Assembly (NCBI RefSeq): GCF_042432825.1
Contig: NZ_JBHLWN010000100.1
Span: forward strand, 1-64,000
Reading direction: 5' to 3'
Source of the DNA: Gordoniibacillus chartarius
Lineage (GTDB): Bacteria > Bacillota > Bacilli > Paenibacillales > NBRC-103111
Length of the DNA stretch: 64,000 nt
Positions 44,290 through 53,801 of this stretch are shown one piece after another. The position numbers and the translations under genes are program-made. The notes below the pieces were generated by a model. The model was given only the letters and a program-made list of their open reading frames with translations, had not been told where the DNA came from and made no database searches. Within the stretch, counting starts at the first letter, position 1, and the number at the start of each line of letters is the position of its first letter.

Positions 44290-47200
44290 ATGAACATAAC
44301 GGCATTTCAACATCCGGAGGTTCAATACCGCATTCATCCGTTCTGGTTCTGGAACGGGGATATGGATGAGCGGGAGATGGAGCGCCAGATCGAGGAGATG
44401 GCTGCCCAGGGCGTCGGCGGATTTTTCTTATGCGCACGGCAGGGGATGAAGGTTTCGTATTTGTCCCAATCCTGGTTCGATAAAGTGAAGTTTGCCATCG
44501 AGGCGGCCAAGAAGCGCGGCATGCATGTATGGCTGTACGACGAGTATCCGTACCCGAGCGGCATTGCCGGCGGCGAAGTGACGCTGCTGCACCCCGAGGC
44601 GAAGCATCAGACGCTCGAGGTAACGCAGCGGAAGGCGGGCGGCGGCGAGCAGGTGTCGCTGGAGCTGCCGTGGGCCCGCGTCCTCCATGCGAAGGCGGTG
44701 CCGGTTACGGCGGCAGGGCAGAAGCTGTGGGATCGCGCTGTCGACCTGCAGGCCTCGATCGGTAACTATCAAGCGGATCCCGTGTTCCAGAAGACAGGAC
44801 TTACGACATATAACCAGAAGCGGTTCTTCACGTACCGCACCATCTTCCGGCTGGACTGGACGGCGCCGGAGCTTGAAACGGGAAGCGAGTGGGAAGTAGC
44901 CGTCTATCAGGAGAAGGAAATCGAAGACTTCAAATACTACGGGACGTTCGTCGATCCGTGCCACCGGGAAGCGATGCAGACGTTCATCCGGCTCACGCAC
45001 GAGCGGTACGAGCAGGCTGTCGGAGACGAATTCGGCGCAACCGTGAAAGGGATGTTCACCGACGAAATCGGTCTGCTCGGAACGAATCCTTGGTCGCCGC
45101 AGCTGCCGGCGCGCTTCCTCGAGCGCAACGGGTACTCGCTGATCGACCGGCTGCCGGCGCTTCACAATGCGGATTACCCGGACGCCGCCAAGATTCGCTA
45201 CGACTATTATCAAACGCTGCACGAGATGCTCTGCGAATCTTACCACGAGCCTGTGCACGACTGGTGCGACGAGCGCGGCTTGGAATACGTCGCCGAAGTG
45301 CCTTCGATCCGGATGACGACGCAGCGTTACAGCCATATTCCGGGCGGCGACAGTGCGCACGAGAAGCTTGGCCGACCGCTTGATTGGATCTTGCGGCGTT
45401 ATGCGCTCAGCTTCCGCGACAATCCGAAGATGACGAGCTCGATCGCCCGCCAGCTCGGACGGGAGCGGTGCTTGAACGAAAGCTTCCACAGCGTAGGCTG
45501 GTCGATGAACCTGCAGGACGCCAAGTGGATGATCGACCGGATGGCGGCGCTGGGCATTAACTTTCAAAATTTCCATGCCTTCTTCTATACGATTGACGGC
45601 ATGACGCAGCATGACGCGCCGCCGTCGCAATTTTATCAGAATCCGTATTGGCCGCACTTCCGGCAGCTCGGCGACTACACAGGCCGCATCTGCTATATGA
45701 TGAGCCAGGGCGTTGCCGACATCCGCATCGCCATGCTGGATCCGACAACAACGCTGTGGGCGCATATGGCGAATCCGCTGCACCACTTCGATTACTGCGG
45801 CCGAGACCCGCAGGAGAAGGAGAAGCTGCAGCAGCTGAAATCCGATTGGCAGTCGCTGCACGTGCACCTGCTGAAGGATCGGCGCGACTTCGACCATCTC
45901 GATCCGGAGCTGCTGGCGGAGGCTGTCGTCCTAGACGGTACTCTCCGGATTGGGAAAGCCGTTTACTCTGTACTGATCCTGCCGCCGGTCTCGAATCTGG
46001 AGCAGAAAGCCTGGATGAAAATTCAGGAATTCCTGAACGGCGGAGGCAAGGTCATCGGCTTCGGCTTGCTGCCTTACCAAGCGATAGACGCGGAAGGCGC
46101 GGCGCATCGGGAAGCACTGGAGACGTTCGGACTCGGGCAGGACACTCAGTCGACGTACTGGAACGGGGAGACGGCGCAAAGCGAGCGCGAGACCCTTATA
46201 GCCAAAGGCGACAAGGAAGCGCATTTCATTACGCGGCTGGGCGGCCAGCCGGTGGAGCCTGCTCTGAACGAGCTGAGCGCGCTGTTGAACCGGCTCCTGC
46301 CAAGAACGGTGAAACTGGAGAGCAGCAGCGGCGCGGAAGCGCAGCCGGTGTTCCTGAAGCAAGATCGGCGCATGTCCGAGTACGAATATATCGTATTTGT
46401 CACCAATCAAGAAGGCGCAAGCCATGAACTGCAGCTTCGCATTGATCCGAGTCTTATCGGACCGGAATGGGCTGACGCCGCTATCACGGTTGACAGGCTG
46501 GATATCGAAACGGGCGCCGAGCAGCCGCTTCATGCGGAGCAAAGCGACGACGGGAGCTTGATCGTCCCGCTGACGTTCGCCCCGTATGCGTCGCATACGG
46601 TACGGTTGACGCGCGGCGGCGAAGCCCGGAAAGCTGCGGAGCCGAAAGCTCTATGGAGATGGAGTCTCCCCGCGGAGGCGGATTGGAAGCTGAAGGCGCT
46701 GCAGCCGAACGCACTGCGTATCGACCGGTTCCAGCTTAAGGTCGGGGATGTTCCGGCGGTATTGGTGCAGGCGAAGAGCTTCATTGACCAATGCGCCGAT
46801 ATCGGCGAGCAGCACGCCCTGCCGGTATCCTTCAGCCAAGTGTTCGGGGTGCCGAAGAAGACGGCGCTCGCTTATCCGCTGCAAGCCGAATATACGGTCC
46901 GCTTCTTCGTGGAGCACGTACCGGCCGGCTGCAGCCTGCTGATGGATGAAACGGCGATATCCGGAGAATTTACGCTGACGCTCAATGGCACGGATTTCCA
47001 TCGCGGAGACTTCCGCAAACAGCTCGTTTACGATTACGCCAATACGATGTGCGGCATCCAACATGCACTTGTGCAAGGCTGGAATGAGCTGACGGTTCGC
47101 ATTGATATAGAGCATGACTGGGACGGCATCGTCGACGCGATCTACTTGTACGGTGACTTCGGCGCATCGTTCGACGAGCAAGGATGTGCGGTCGTTACGG

Positions 47201-47547
47201 CGCCGCCGCAGTCAGCGGCAACACTGACGGAGCCTCGCTACTACGAAGGCTACCCGCACTACGCCGGTACGCTAAGCTTCACGTCATCCTTTGCACTCGA
47301 AGGGCTCCCGAACAACGACGCATTCGAGCTCGGTTTCGACGGCTGGGACGTTCACGACTTGGTAGAAGTGCTGGTGAACGGTCAGCCGCTCGGCATCCGT
47401 CCTTGGTCCCCATACGTCTGGACCGGGCCGGTCAGCCTGCTGAAGGAAGGCGGCAACGAGGTGGAGGTTCGCGTAACGGGCACACTGATCGGTTTGCTCG
47501 AAGGAAAATATTTTGATTACCGGGAGCACCGGGTCATCGATATCTAA
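44290..47547 (+). CDS. GH106-like alpha-L-rhamnosidase
   Basis: This 1085-residue protein has no signal peptide. The N-terminal part carries PFWFWNGDMDEREMERQIEEM and GVGGFFLCARQG, the typical opening of GH106/GH2-like TIM-barrel proteins. Then come YDEYPYPSG (an Asp/Glu-bearing loop), MFTDEIGLLG and GGDSAHEKLGRP. Beta-sandwich domains follow, the last one jelly-roll-like (VEVLVNGQPLGIRPWSPYVW). GH106 enzymes remove rhamnose from pectic rhamnogalacturonan. AAGGAGA precedes ATG 44290; an earlier TTG at 44155 lies in the shared regulatory motif. The family and context agree; activity is inferred. Confidence 0.75.
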   Translation: MNITAFQHPEVQYRIHPFWFWNGDMDEREMERQIEEMAAQGVGGFFLCARQGMKVSYLSQSWFDKVKFAIEAAKKRGMHVWLYDEYPYPSGIAGGEVTLLHPEAKHQTLEVTQRKAGGGEQVSLELPWARVLHAKAVPVTAAGQKLWDRAVDLQASIGNYQADPVFQKTGLTTYNQKRFFTYRTIFRLDWTAPELETGSEWEVAVYQEKEIEDFKYYGTFVDPCHREAMQTFIRLTHERYEQAVGDEFGATVKGMFTDEIGLLGTNPWSPQLPARFLERNGYSLIDRLPALHNADYPDAAKIRYDYYQTLHEMLCESYHEPVHDWCDERGLEYVAEVPSIRMTTQRYSHIPGGDSAHEKLGRPLDWILRRYALSFRDNPKMTSSIARQLGRERCLNESFHSVGWSMNLQDAKWMIDRMAALGINFQNFHAFFYTIDGMTQHDAPPSQFYQNPYWPHFRQLGDYTGRICYMMSQGVADIRIAMLDPTTTLWAHMANPLHHFDYCGRDPQEKEKLQQLKSDWQSLHVHLLKDRRDFDHLDPELLAEAVVLDGTLRIGKAVYSVLILPPVSNLEQKAWMKIQEFLNGGGKVIGFGLLPYQAIDAEGAAHREALETFGLGQDTQSTYWNGETAQSERETLIAKGDKEAHFITRLGGQPVEPALNELSALLNRLLPRTVKLESSSGAEAQPVFLKQDRRMSEYEYIVFVTNQEGASHELQLRIDPSLIGPEWADAAITVDRLDIETGAEQPLHAEQSDDGSLIVPLTFAPYASHTVRLTRGGEARKAAEPKALWRWSLPAEADWKLKALQPNALRIDRFQLKVGDVPAVLVQAKSFIDQCADIGEQHALPVSFSQVFGVPKKTALAYPLQAEYTVRFFVEHVPAGCSLLMDETAISGEFTLTLNGTDFHRGDFRKQLVYDYANTMCGIQHALVQGWNELTVRIDIEHDWDGIVDAIYLYGDFGASFDEQGCAVVTAPPQSAATLTEPRYYEGYPHYAGTLSFTSSFALEGLPNNDAFELGFDGWDVHDLVEVLVNGQPLGIRPWSPYVWTGPVSLLKEGGNEVEVRVTGTLIGLLEGKYFDYREHRVIDI

Positions 47548-47565
47548 ACGAAAGGAGCACTCACT

Positions 47566-48546
47566 ATGGCTAACATTCAATCGACTTCCGCGGTGCCGGC
47601 TTCCGGAGGAGGCCGCAGCTCCGCCGCCAAGCGCGGCAAGCTCGCCCTGCTGTGGAGGGAAATCGTCAAAAGCAAATATTTGTACCTGCTCGCTTTACCG
47701 GGGATCGTCTTCTTCCTTATTTTCAAGTACATCCCGATGTTCGGTATCGTGATCGCGTTCCAGAACTATTCGCCGATCGGCGGTATCATGAACAGCCCGT
47801 GGGTCGGCTTCCAGCACTTTGAGCGGTTTTTCTCGAACCCGGATTTTCTGCTGCTGTTCCGCAACACGATGGGCATCTCGCTCATGAACCTGATCTTCTT
47901 CTTCCCGCTGCCGATCATCGTCTCGCTCTTCCTGAACGAGCTGCGCAGCGAGATGTACAAGAAGTCGTTGCAGACGATCGTCTATATGCCGCACTTTATG
48001 TCCTGGGTTATTATTTCCGGCTTGACCTTCCTGCTGTTCGCCACCGGCGAGGGGTTGTTCAACAAAGTATTGACCGCGATCGGCGCGGAGCGCGTCGACG
48101 TGCTGTCCAATCCGGACATGTTCTGGATTATGCTGACGATCCAGTCAATCTGGAAGGAAGCCGGCTGGGGCACGATCATCTTCCTGGCCGCGATCGCCGG
48201 CGTCGATCCGCAGCTGTACGAAGCGGCGCGCATGGACGGAGCGGGCAGACTGCGCCAAATCTGGCACGTGACACTGCCGGCCATCCGCAGCGTCATCGTC
48301 GTCATGCTCATTCTCCGCCTCGGACATATTATGGACGTCGGCTTCGAGCAAATCTTGCTCATGTATAACGGCGCCGTATCCGAGGTTGCGGAAGTGTTCG
48401 ATACGTACGTATACCGCGTCGGTGTCCAGCAGGCGCAGTTCAGCTACAGTACGGCCGCTGGTTTGTTCAAATCCGTTGTCGGCCTTACGCTGGTCGTTAT
48501 TGCCAACAAGCTCGCTAAAAAATTCGGCGAAGAAGGCGTGTACTAA
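47566..48546 (+). CDS. Polysaccharide ABC permease (LplB/YteP type)
   Basis: This 326-residue inner-membrane permease has six helices and a cytoplasmic N-terminal tail. It shows GIVFFLIFKYIPMFGIVIAF and the EAA loop EAARMDGAGRLRQIWHVTLP. It matches the LplB/YteP group that imports rhamnogalacturonan-derived disaccharides in Bacillus. AAAGGAG precedes the ATG 18 bp after the GH106-like gene. It partners with the next gene and with the lipoprotein at 52159. Confidence 0.92.
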   Translation: MANIQSTSAVPASGGGRSSAAKRGKLALLWREIVKSKYLYLLALPGIVFFLIFKYIPMFGIVIAFQNYSPIGGIMNSPWVGFQHFERFFSNPDFLLLFRNTMGISLMNLIFFFPLPIIVSLFLNELRSEMYKKSLQTIVYMPHFMSWVIISGLTFLLFATGEGLFNKVLTAIGAERVDVLSNPDMFWIMLTIQSIWKEAGWGTIIFLAAIAGVDPQLYEAARMDGAGRLRQIWHVTLPAIRSVIVVMLILRLGHIMDVGFEQILLMYNGAVSEVAEVFDTYVYRVGVQQAQFSYSTAAGLFKSVVGLTLVVIANKLAKKFGEEGVY

Positions 48547-48563
48547 AAGGGGGTGCGGTTCAC

Positions 48564-49430
48564 ATGAAAAGATCGTTAAACGACCGTATATTCGACGCAT
48601 TCAACGTGACGCTGCTCGGCCTCGTTGCTATCGTCACCATTTTCCCGCTCTACTACGTATTCGTTGTATCCTTTACGGACCCGACGGAATATTTGAAAAA
48701 CAACCTCATCTTGTTCCCGAAGAAATGGTCGCTGGCTTCGTATGAATATTTGCTCGGAACAAAGGCGTTCATCGGCTCCCTGTGGAACAGCGTCGTGCTT
48801 ACGCTAGTCGGCACGGCCTGCTCGCTCGTCGTCACCGCGGCGCTCGCCTATGCGTTATCCCGCAAGCGGCTGCCGGGACGCAGCACGTTCATGCTGCTGA
48901 TTCTGCTGACGATTTTGTTCTCGCCGGGCATTATTCCGAACTACTTGCTGGTCCGTAATCTGGACCTGATCAACAGCATCTGGTCGCTTATTCTCCCGAC
49001 CCTGGCAAGCGGCTGGAACGTGATTCTGATGAAAAACTTCTTCGACGGCATCCCTGCGGAGCTTGAGGAGTCGGCGTCCATCGACGGGTGCAACGACATC
49101 ACGACGTTCATCCGCATCATTTTGCCGCTGTCGCTGCCATCCCTTGCGGCATTCGGTTTGTTCTACGCCGTCGGTTACTGGAACACCTTCTTCAATGCGC
49201 TGATTTACTTGACGGACGCTTCGAAATGGCCGATTCAAGTGCTGCTGCAGAACATTCTTCTGAATTCGCAAAGCAGCGAGCTCGGCATGGCCGCTTACGT
49301 TGAGGCGCCGCCGGCGGAGACGCTGAAGATGGCTGCCGTCGTTGTCGCTACGCTGCCGATCCTGCTCGTCTACCCGTTTCTTCAGAAGCATTTTGCCAAA
49401 GGCGCGATGGTCGGTTCGGTCAAGGGGTAA
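48564..49430 (+). CDS. Carbohydrate ABC permease (LplC/YtcP type)
   Basis: This 288-residue permease has six helices, starts KRSLNDRIFDAFNVTLLG, and has the EAA loop ELEESASIDGCNDITTFIRI (about residues 172-191). It forms the second half of the RG-I oligosaccharide importer with the preceding gene. AAAAGGGGG precedes the ATG. No ATPase is encoded nearby, so a shared MsmX-like ATPase elsewhere is expected. Confidence 0.92.
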   Translation: MKRSLNDRIFDAFNVTLLGLVAIVTIFPLYYVFVVSFTDPTEYLKNNLILFPKKWSLASYEYLLGTKAFIGSLWNSVVLTLVGTACSLVVTAALAYALSRKRLPGRSTFMLLILLTILFSPGIIPNYLLVRNLDLINSIWSLILPTLASGWNVILMKNFFDGIPAELEESASIDGCNDITTFIRIILPLSLPSLAAFGLFYAVGYWNTFFNALIYLTDASKWPIQVLLQNILLNSQSSELGMAAYVEAPPAETLKMAAVVVATLPILLVYPFLQKHFAKGAMVGSVKG

Positions 49431-49462
49431 TTCGTTTCGCTGCAGCTTAGCTTTCCAAACAA

Positions 49463-49496
49463 GCCGGTTTCCCGTGTTGACGGGGGACCGGCCTTT
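49463..49496 (+). terminator. Terminator after the permease genes
   Basis: GCCGGT, TT, CCCGT pairs with ACGGG, GG, ACCGGC around a GTTG loop and is followed by CTTTGC, a weak T-tract. It separates the permease unit from the regulator gene. Confidence 0.6.
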
Positions 49497-49637
49497 GCTG
49501 TAAAAATGAAGAAGTCCAGAGTCTCCCGCTTTTTGTCGAAACTTGCAGCGGGAATCGGTTATAATGAAGGTCATCTCGGGCTGGCCGGGCTTCGATTCCT
49601 TGTGCCGGCTTCTGAATCTGTGGAAGGTGATGCAGCC

Positions 49638-51971
49638 GTGCTAAGCAAGAAGGGAAGCTTTTACCGCAATACGCTTATTATTATTTTGCTAATCGCCTCC
49701 GTGCCTGGACTTGTCACGGGGTTATCCATTTACGGCATCGTGACTGGGCGAATCGAGAGCGAGCTTCAGCGTCTTCACCATAATAAGCTGATCGAGCAGG
49801 AGCATAATATCGAGTCGCAATTCGCCAATCTGGAAATGACGTTCTCGCACTGGACGTACGACCCCGGACTCGGCGCCAAGCTGAAGGAGCTTGACTTCGT
49901 CCGCAACTACGATCAGGTGCAGGAGCTGTACCGTACTCTGCTCATCATTGAAGGCTCCAATGCGCTGATCGGCAAAGTGGAGCTGTATTTGAGCACGCCG
50001 CGGCCGGTCGTCTTGACGAAGGAAGGGTACTCGTTCGTAAACGATACGGCCGAAGTACAAAAGTACGAAAGCATGCTTCAGCAGCGCAAAGCGCTGTTCT
50101 GGACGGATGAAAGCGCGGCTGAGGCAGGTAAGGCCGCCGGTGCGGACGAGGGCGTCCTGACGCTCGTCAGCAAGGTGCCAGGGGTGCCTGCGGAGCCATT
50201 CGGATTGCTGATTGCCCAATTGGATGGGAATAAGCTTAAGGAACAGCTGAAATCACTGAATCCATACGAGGAAGGTACGGCGCTGATGATCGCCGGAGAC
50301 AGCGGGCGACGCTTCTCTTCGGGAGAACGTCAGCCGCAATTGGAGCAGGCGCTTCAAGCGTTGTACACGAAGCGGAGCGCAGACGTAAGCGATACCAGAG
50401 ACGAATCGATGCTGTACGAAGTCGAGGGGAAGACGTATTCGGTCTCGGCCAGCGAATTCAGCCGCTTAGGCGCCAAATGGGTATTCATGTCGGCAGTACC
50501 GCTATCCAACATTACCGCACCGGTGCTTCTGGTCTCGAAAATTATTTTGCTGATTTCCATCGGCGGGCTTCTTATTGCGATGGCGTTGACCTGGTTCGCT
50601 TCGTCTCGTTTGTTCGCACCGTTCGAACGGGTGCTGCAGCGGCTGTTCGGCAATCCGGAGCTGAAGCTTAACGCCAGCGGCTTCGAGTGGATCGAGAGCA
50701 AATGGCAGGCAATGACCCGGGAAAGCACGACCCTTCGCGAGCAGCTGGACCGCCATACGCCCGCACTGCGCGAAGGCTTCCTCATGCAGCTTGTGCAAGG
50801 CTACTTGTTTGCGCTGTCGGAGACCGAAATCAAGGACAGGCTGAAGCAGCTCGGCATCGATGTCGAGGGCAAGCAGTTCGCTGCAATGGTCGTGCAGCTG
50901 CGCGGCATGACCGATCCCGAGGCGCGCTTCTCGCAATCCGATGCGGAGCTGCTCGCGTTCGCCGTCGGGAATATTGCTCAAGAGCTTGGCCACAGTAAAG
51001 GAATTCCGTGCGAGACGCTCAATTATCACGATATGTCGCTCAGTCTGTTCCTGACGTTCCCGGGCGACTACAGCGCAGAGCAGTGCCGGGAGCGGATGAA
51101 GGAATTGGGCGAAGAGCTGATTCAGGTGATCGGCGGCATGCTGAAGCTGCAGGCGGTCGTCGTGCTGGGCCATATGACGGCGCAGCTCGGCCATATCTCT
51201 TATGTGTTCGAGGAAGCCCGGCAATCGATCTCTTACTGGGACGTAGGCGGCAAGAGCGAGCTGATCGACGTGGAGCAGCTGAACAAATCGCTGGCGCAGC
51301 GCGAATTCCATTACAACTTCACGCTGGAGAAAGAAATTATTCACGCCCTTCGCCTCGGGTCCGAGGAGGAAGCGGTGAAGCTGATCCGCCAGTTTATGCT
51401 GGACTTGTCGCAGGCCGGCTTCAAGAAGCTGATCATCCAGCAGGGCATGCTGCAGCTGCTGGGCAGTATCCAGCATGCGATGCTGCAATCGGGCATGAAT
51501 CCGATCGTTCTCTTCGAAGGCGCCAGCGTGTACGAAGAGTTCCAGCAGCTGAACGAGCCTGACGAGATGTTGAGCTGGTTCCAATCGAGAATTGTCGGCA
51601 CCTACGTTCAGGAGCTGATTTCCAAGCAAGATTTTCAACTGAAGCAAGTCGTCGAGAAGGTCATGGCTTACATCCGGGAGCATTATGCGACCGACTTGTC
51701 GCTTGAATCGTGCGCCGATATGTTCGGAACGAGTCCGTATACATTAAGCCGTGCTTTCAAGCAGGCAACGGGCATTAATTTTATCGACTATTTAACGAAT
51801 ATGCGGATCGGCACGGCCAAAGAGCTGCTACAGAGCACTCAGCTGAAGATGAGCGAGATCGCCGAGAAGGTCGGATACCAGCATACGTATTTCAACCGGA
51901 TCTTCAAGAAAGTCGAAGGCATGACGCCGAGCCAATACCGGGATATGGTGCAGAGCGACCGTCAGAAATAG
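49638..51971 (+). CDS. YtdP-like membrane-spanning AraC transcriptional regulator
   Basis: This 777-residue protein has an N-terminal membrane helix (about residues 8-30), an extracytoplasmic sensor of about 250 residues, a second helix (about 292-315), a cytoplasmic middle region, and a C-terminal AraC HTH domain (about 675-770, with SPYTLSRAFKQATG and GYQHTYFNRIFKKVEGMTP). It resembles Bacillus YtdP/RhgR-type regulators that detect oligosaccharides outside and bind DNA from the membrane. The GTG at 49638 is preceded by AAGGTGA, so the frame from 49506 is not needed. A TATAAT lies at 49560-49565. It probably activates the flanking RG-I genes. Confidence 0.88.
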   Translation: MLSKKGSFYRNTLIIILLIASVPGLVTGLSIYGIVTGRIESELQRLHHNKLIEQEHNIESQFANLEMTFSHWTYDPGLGAKLKELDFVRNYDQVQELYRTLLIIEGSNALIGKVELYLSTPRPVVLTKEGYSFVNDTAEVQKYESMLQQRKALFWTDESAAEAGKAAGADEGVLTLVSKVPGVPAEPFGLLIAQLDGNKLKEQLKSLNPYEEGTALMIAGDSGRRFSSGERQPQLEQALQALYTKRSADVSDTRDESMLYEVEGKTYSVSASEFSRLGAKWVFMSAVPLSNITAPVLLVSKIILLISIGGLLIAMALTWFASSRLFAPFERVLQRLFGNPELKLNASGFEWIESKWQAMTRESTTLREQLDRHTPALREGFLMQLVQGYLFALSETEIKDRLKQLGIDVEGKQFAAMVVQLRGMTDPEARFSQSDAELLAFAVGNIAQELGHSKGIPCETLNYHDMSLSLFLTFPGDYSAEQCRERMKELGEELIQVIGGMLKLQAVVVLGHMTAQLGHISYVFEEARQSISYWDVGGKSELIDVEQLNKSLAQREFHYNFTLEKEIIHALRLGSEEEAVKLIRQFMLDLSQAGFKKLIIQQGMLQLLGSIQHAMLQSGMNPIVLFEGASVYEEFQQLNEPDEMLSWFQSRIVGTYVQELISKQDFQLKQVVEKVMAYIREHYATDLSLESCADMFGTSPYTLSRAFKQATGINFIDYLTNMRIGTAKELLQSTQLKMSEIAEKVGYQHTYFNRIFKKVEGMTPSQYRDMVQSDRQK

Positions 51972-52007
51972 GCGGCGCCTCGCCTCCCGGGCGCTTCAGG
52001 GCTCCAA

Positions 52008-52044
52008 TTGCAAGGAAAGATTATTGTGCAACAAAGGATAAAAT
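52008..52044 (+). promoter_or_regulatory. Second copy of the 29-bp motif plus -10, lipoprotein promoter
   Basis: TTGCAAGGAAA, then TTA, GCAA and AAAG (52008-52036) match the 44155-44183 site at 22 of 29 positions. A TAAAAT -10-like box at 52039-52044 follows at once, so the motif covers the -35 region, as is usual for class II AraC activation. It lies about 120 bp before the lipoprotein start. Confidence 0.5.
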
Positions 52045-52158
52045 GAGCCAAAATCGCCGCTGCAAAAAAGTTGCGTTGCCGGGAAACCGCCGCTGCCGTA
52101 ACTTGGAGCTACCGGGATCAATACCGAGACCGAACGATACACAAAGGGGATGACGTCA

Positions 52159-53709
52159 ATGAAGATCAACCGCAAAATGCTGGTCAGCGTATCCGCTGCC
52201 ATGCTGGCCGCTTCCATGCTTGCTGCATGCGGCGCTAACAATGCCGGGAATGCATCCGGTACGTCGCAAGGACAAACCGCTCAAGAAACAGGACCTCTGA
52301 AGCTCAGCATCATGTCGATTCTGCTCAGTGCAAATCCGCCGGCAAATGACAACGCTATCAAGAAGCTGATCGAGAAGGCGACCAACACCGAGATGACGAT
52401 TCAATGGGTGTCGGCGAATAGCTACAACGATAAATTGAACGTGTCGCTCGCATCCGGCGATATTCCGGACCTCGTGTATATTCCGCCGGAGCTCATGCAG
52501 ACGACGTTCCGTACGGCGGTTCAGCAGGGCGTGTTCTGGGACGTAACGAACTACATTAAAGATTATCCGAACTTGACGAACAAAATTTCCAAGACAGCAT
52601 GGGATCTTTCCAAGATGGACGACGGCAAAAATTACAGCATCCCTCGTCCGCGCCCATCCGAAGCCGACGCGTTCTTCGTCATCCGCAAAGACTGGCTGGA
52701 CAACCTTGGCCTGAAGGTGCCGACGACGACGGACGAGTTCTACAATGTGCTGAAACAATTCACCGAGAACGATCCGGACAAGAACGGCAAGAAAGACACG
52801 ATCGGTCTCGCCGCCAACGTTACGCCGCCGGACAAGATGGAAGGTCTCGGCCAGCTCGAGTATTCCTTCGCAGGGGCGAACGGGTTCTGGAAATACACGG
52901 ATAACAAAATGCAATACTCCGCGTTCCAGCCGGAAGAGCGCAAGGCGCTCGAGTTCATGAACAAGCTGTACACGGAGAAGCTTATTCCGGAAGACTTCGC
53001 TTCTATGAAGGCAAGCCAGGTGAAGGATTTGGTGAAAGCCGGCAAAGCGGGAGTCATGTGGGAGAAGGCGGGCTCCGTCACTGAGTATGTGAACGAAATT
53101 AAGAAGACGAACCCGAACTTTAAGGAATCCGACTTCGTTCCGCTCACGAATCTGAACGGCTACAACCCGAAAGGTCCTGGCTTCGCAGGCGTGCTTGCGA
53201 TTCCGAAGAAAGTGGACGAAGCTAAGATGAAGCGGATTTTGAAGATGATCGATACGTGGATGAACGACGACGTCTTCAACATCCAGCAATACGGTATCGA
53301 AGGCATCGACCATACCGTGAAGGACGGCGTGAAGGTCGTCGACGCAAAGAAGCTGCAAGAGAACGGCGGACCGGACTTCAACCAGATCGTTTACGTTGCG
53401 GATCCGTATGCGAGCTCGATCAAGAACTACTTCCCGAAAGACGTACAGGAAACGTATAAGAAGATCCAAGACGAGCGCGCCAAGACGAGCTCGGCGGATA
53501 TCTCCTTCGGCCTGTTCTCCCAGACGGCGCAGCTGTCGCTGCCTGAGTTCCAGAAGAAAGTGCAAGATATGAAAGTGAAGGTCATCATGGGCCGCGAATC
53601 GCTCGCAGCATGGGACGATTTCGTGAACAAGATGAAAGTAGACCCGAACTTCGTGAAAATTGGCCAAGAGCTGACAGAAGCTTATCAGAAACGTTCCGGC
53701 ACCAAGTAA
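52159..53709 (+). CDS. Extracellular sugar-binding lipoprotein (LplA-like)
   Basis: This 516-residue binding protein has a signal peptide ending in lipobox MLAAC (Cys near residue 24) and a Gly/Ser/Thr/Gln linker. The LplA/YtcQ-type domain follows, longer than sugar-system-1's lipoprotein (448). It contains ASGDIPDLVYIPPELM and an Asp/Asn-rich calcium-type loop (ENDPDKNGKKDTIGL, about 206-220). It feeds the permeases encoded at 47566 and 48564. The ATG at 52159 has GGGGATGA at a good distance. A hairpin follows the gene. Confidence 0.92.
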   Translation: MKINRKMLVSVSAAMLAASMLAACGANNAGNASGTSQGQTAQETGPLKLSIMSILLSANPPANDNAIKKLIEKATNTEMTIQWVSANSYNDKLNVSLASGDIPDLVYIPPELMQTTFRTAVQQGVFWDVTNYIKDYPNLTNKISKTAWDLSKMDDGKNYSIPRPRPSEADAFFVIRKDWLDNLGLKVPTTTDEFYNVLKQFTENDPDKNGKKDTIGLAANVTPPDKMEGLGQLEYSFAGANGFWKYTDNKMQYSAFQPEERKALEFMNKLYTEKLIPEDFASMKASQVKDLVKAGKAGVMWEKAGSVTEYVNEIKKTNPNFKESDFVPLTNLNGYNPKGPGFAGVLAIPKKVDEAKMKRILKMIDTWMNDDVFNIQQYGIEGIDHTVKDGVKVVDAKKLQENGGPDFNQIVYVADPYASSIKNYFPKDVQETYKKIQDERAKTSSADISFGLFSQTAQLSLPEFQKKVQDMKVKVIMGRESLAAWDDFVNKMKVDPNFVKIGQELTEAYQKRSGTK

Positions 53710-53721
53710 ATTTGTCATAGC

Positions 53722-53750
53722 CGACTCCCGTACATGTGGTGCGGGGGTCG
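53722..53750 (+). terminator. Intercistronic hairpin after the lipoprotein gene
   Basis: CGACTCCCG pairs with CGGGGGTCG (one G-T pair) around an 11-nt loop. It is followed by CTTTGCG and not by a T-tract, so it is a partial terminator or message-stabilising element, like that at 23598. Confidence 0.5.
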
Positions 53751-53801
53751 CTTTGCGTAACCGCACCAAATTGAACCTTATAAAGAGAGGGAGAGAGCCA
53801 T

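Noticed and set aside
50502..51683. 393-codon minus-strand open frame
   Set aside because: It is antisense to the YtdP-like regulator; no ribosome binding site or family signal.
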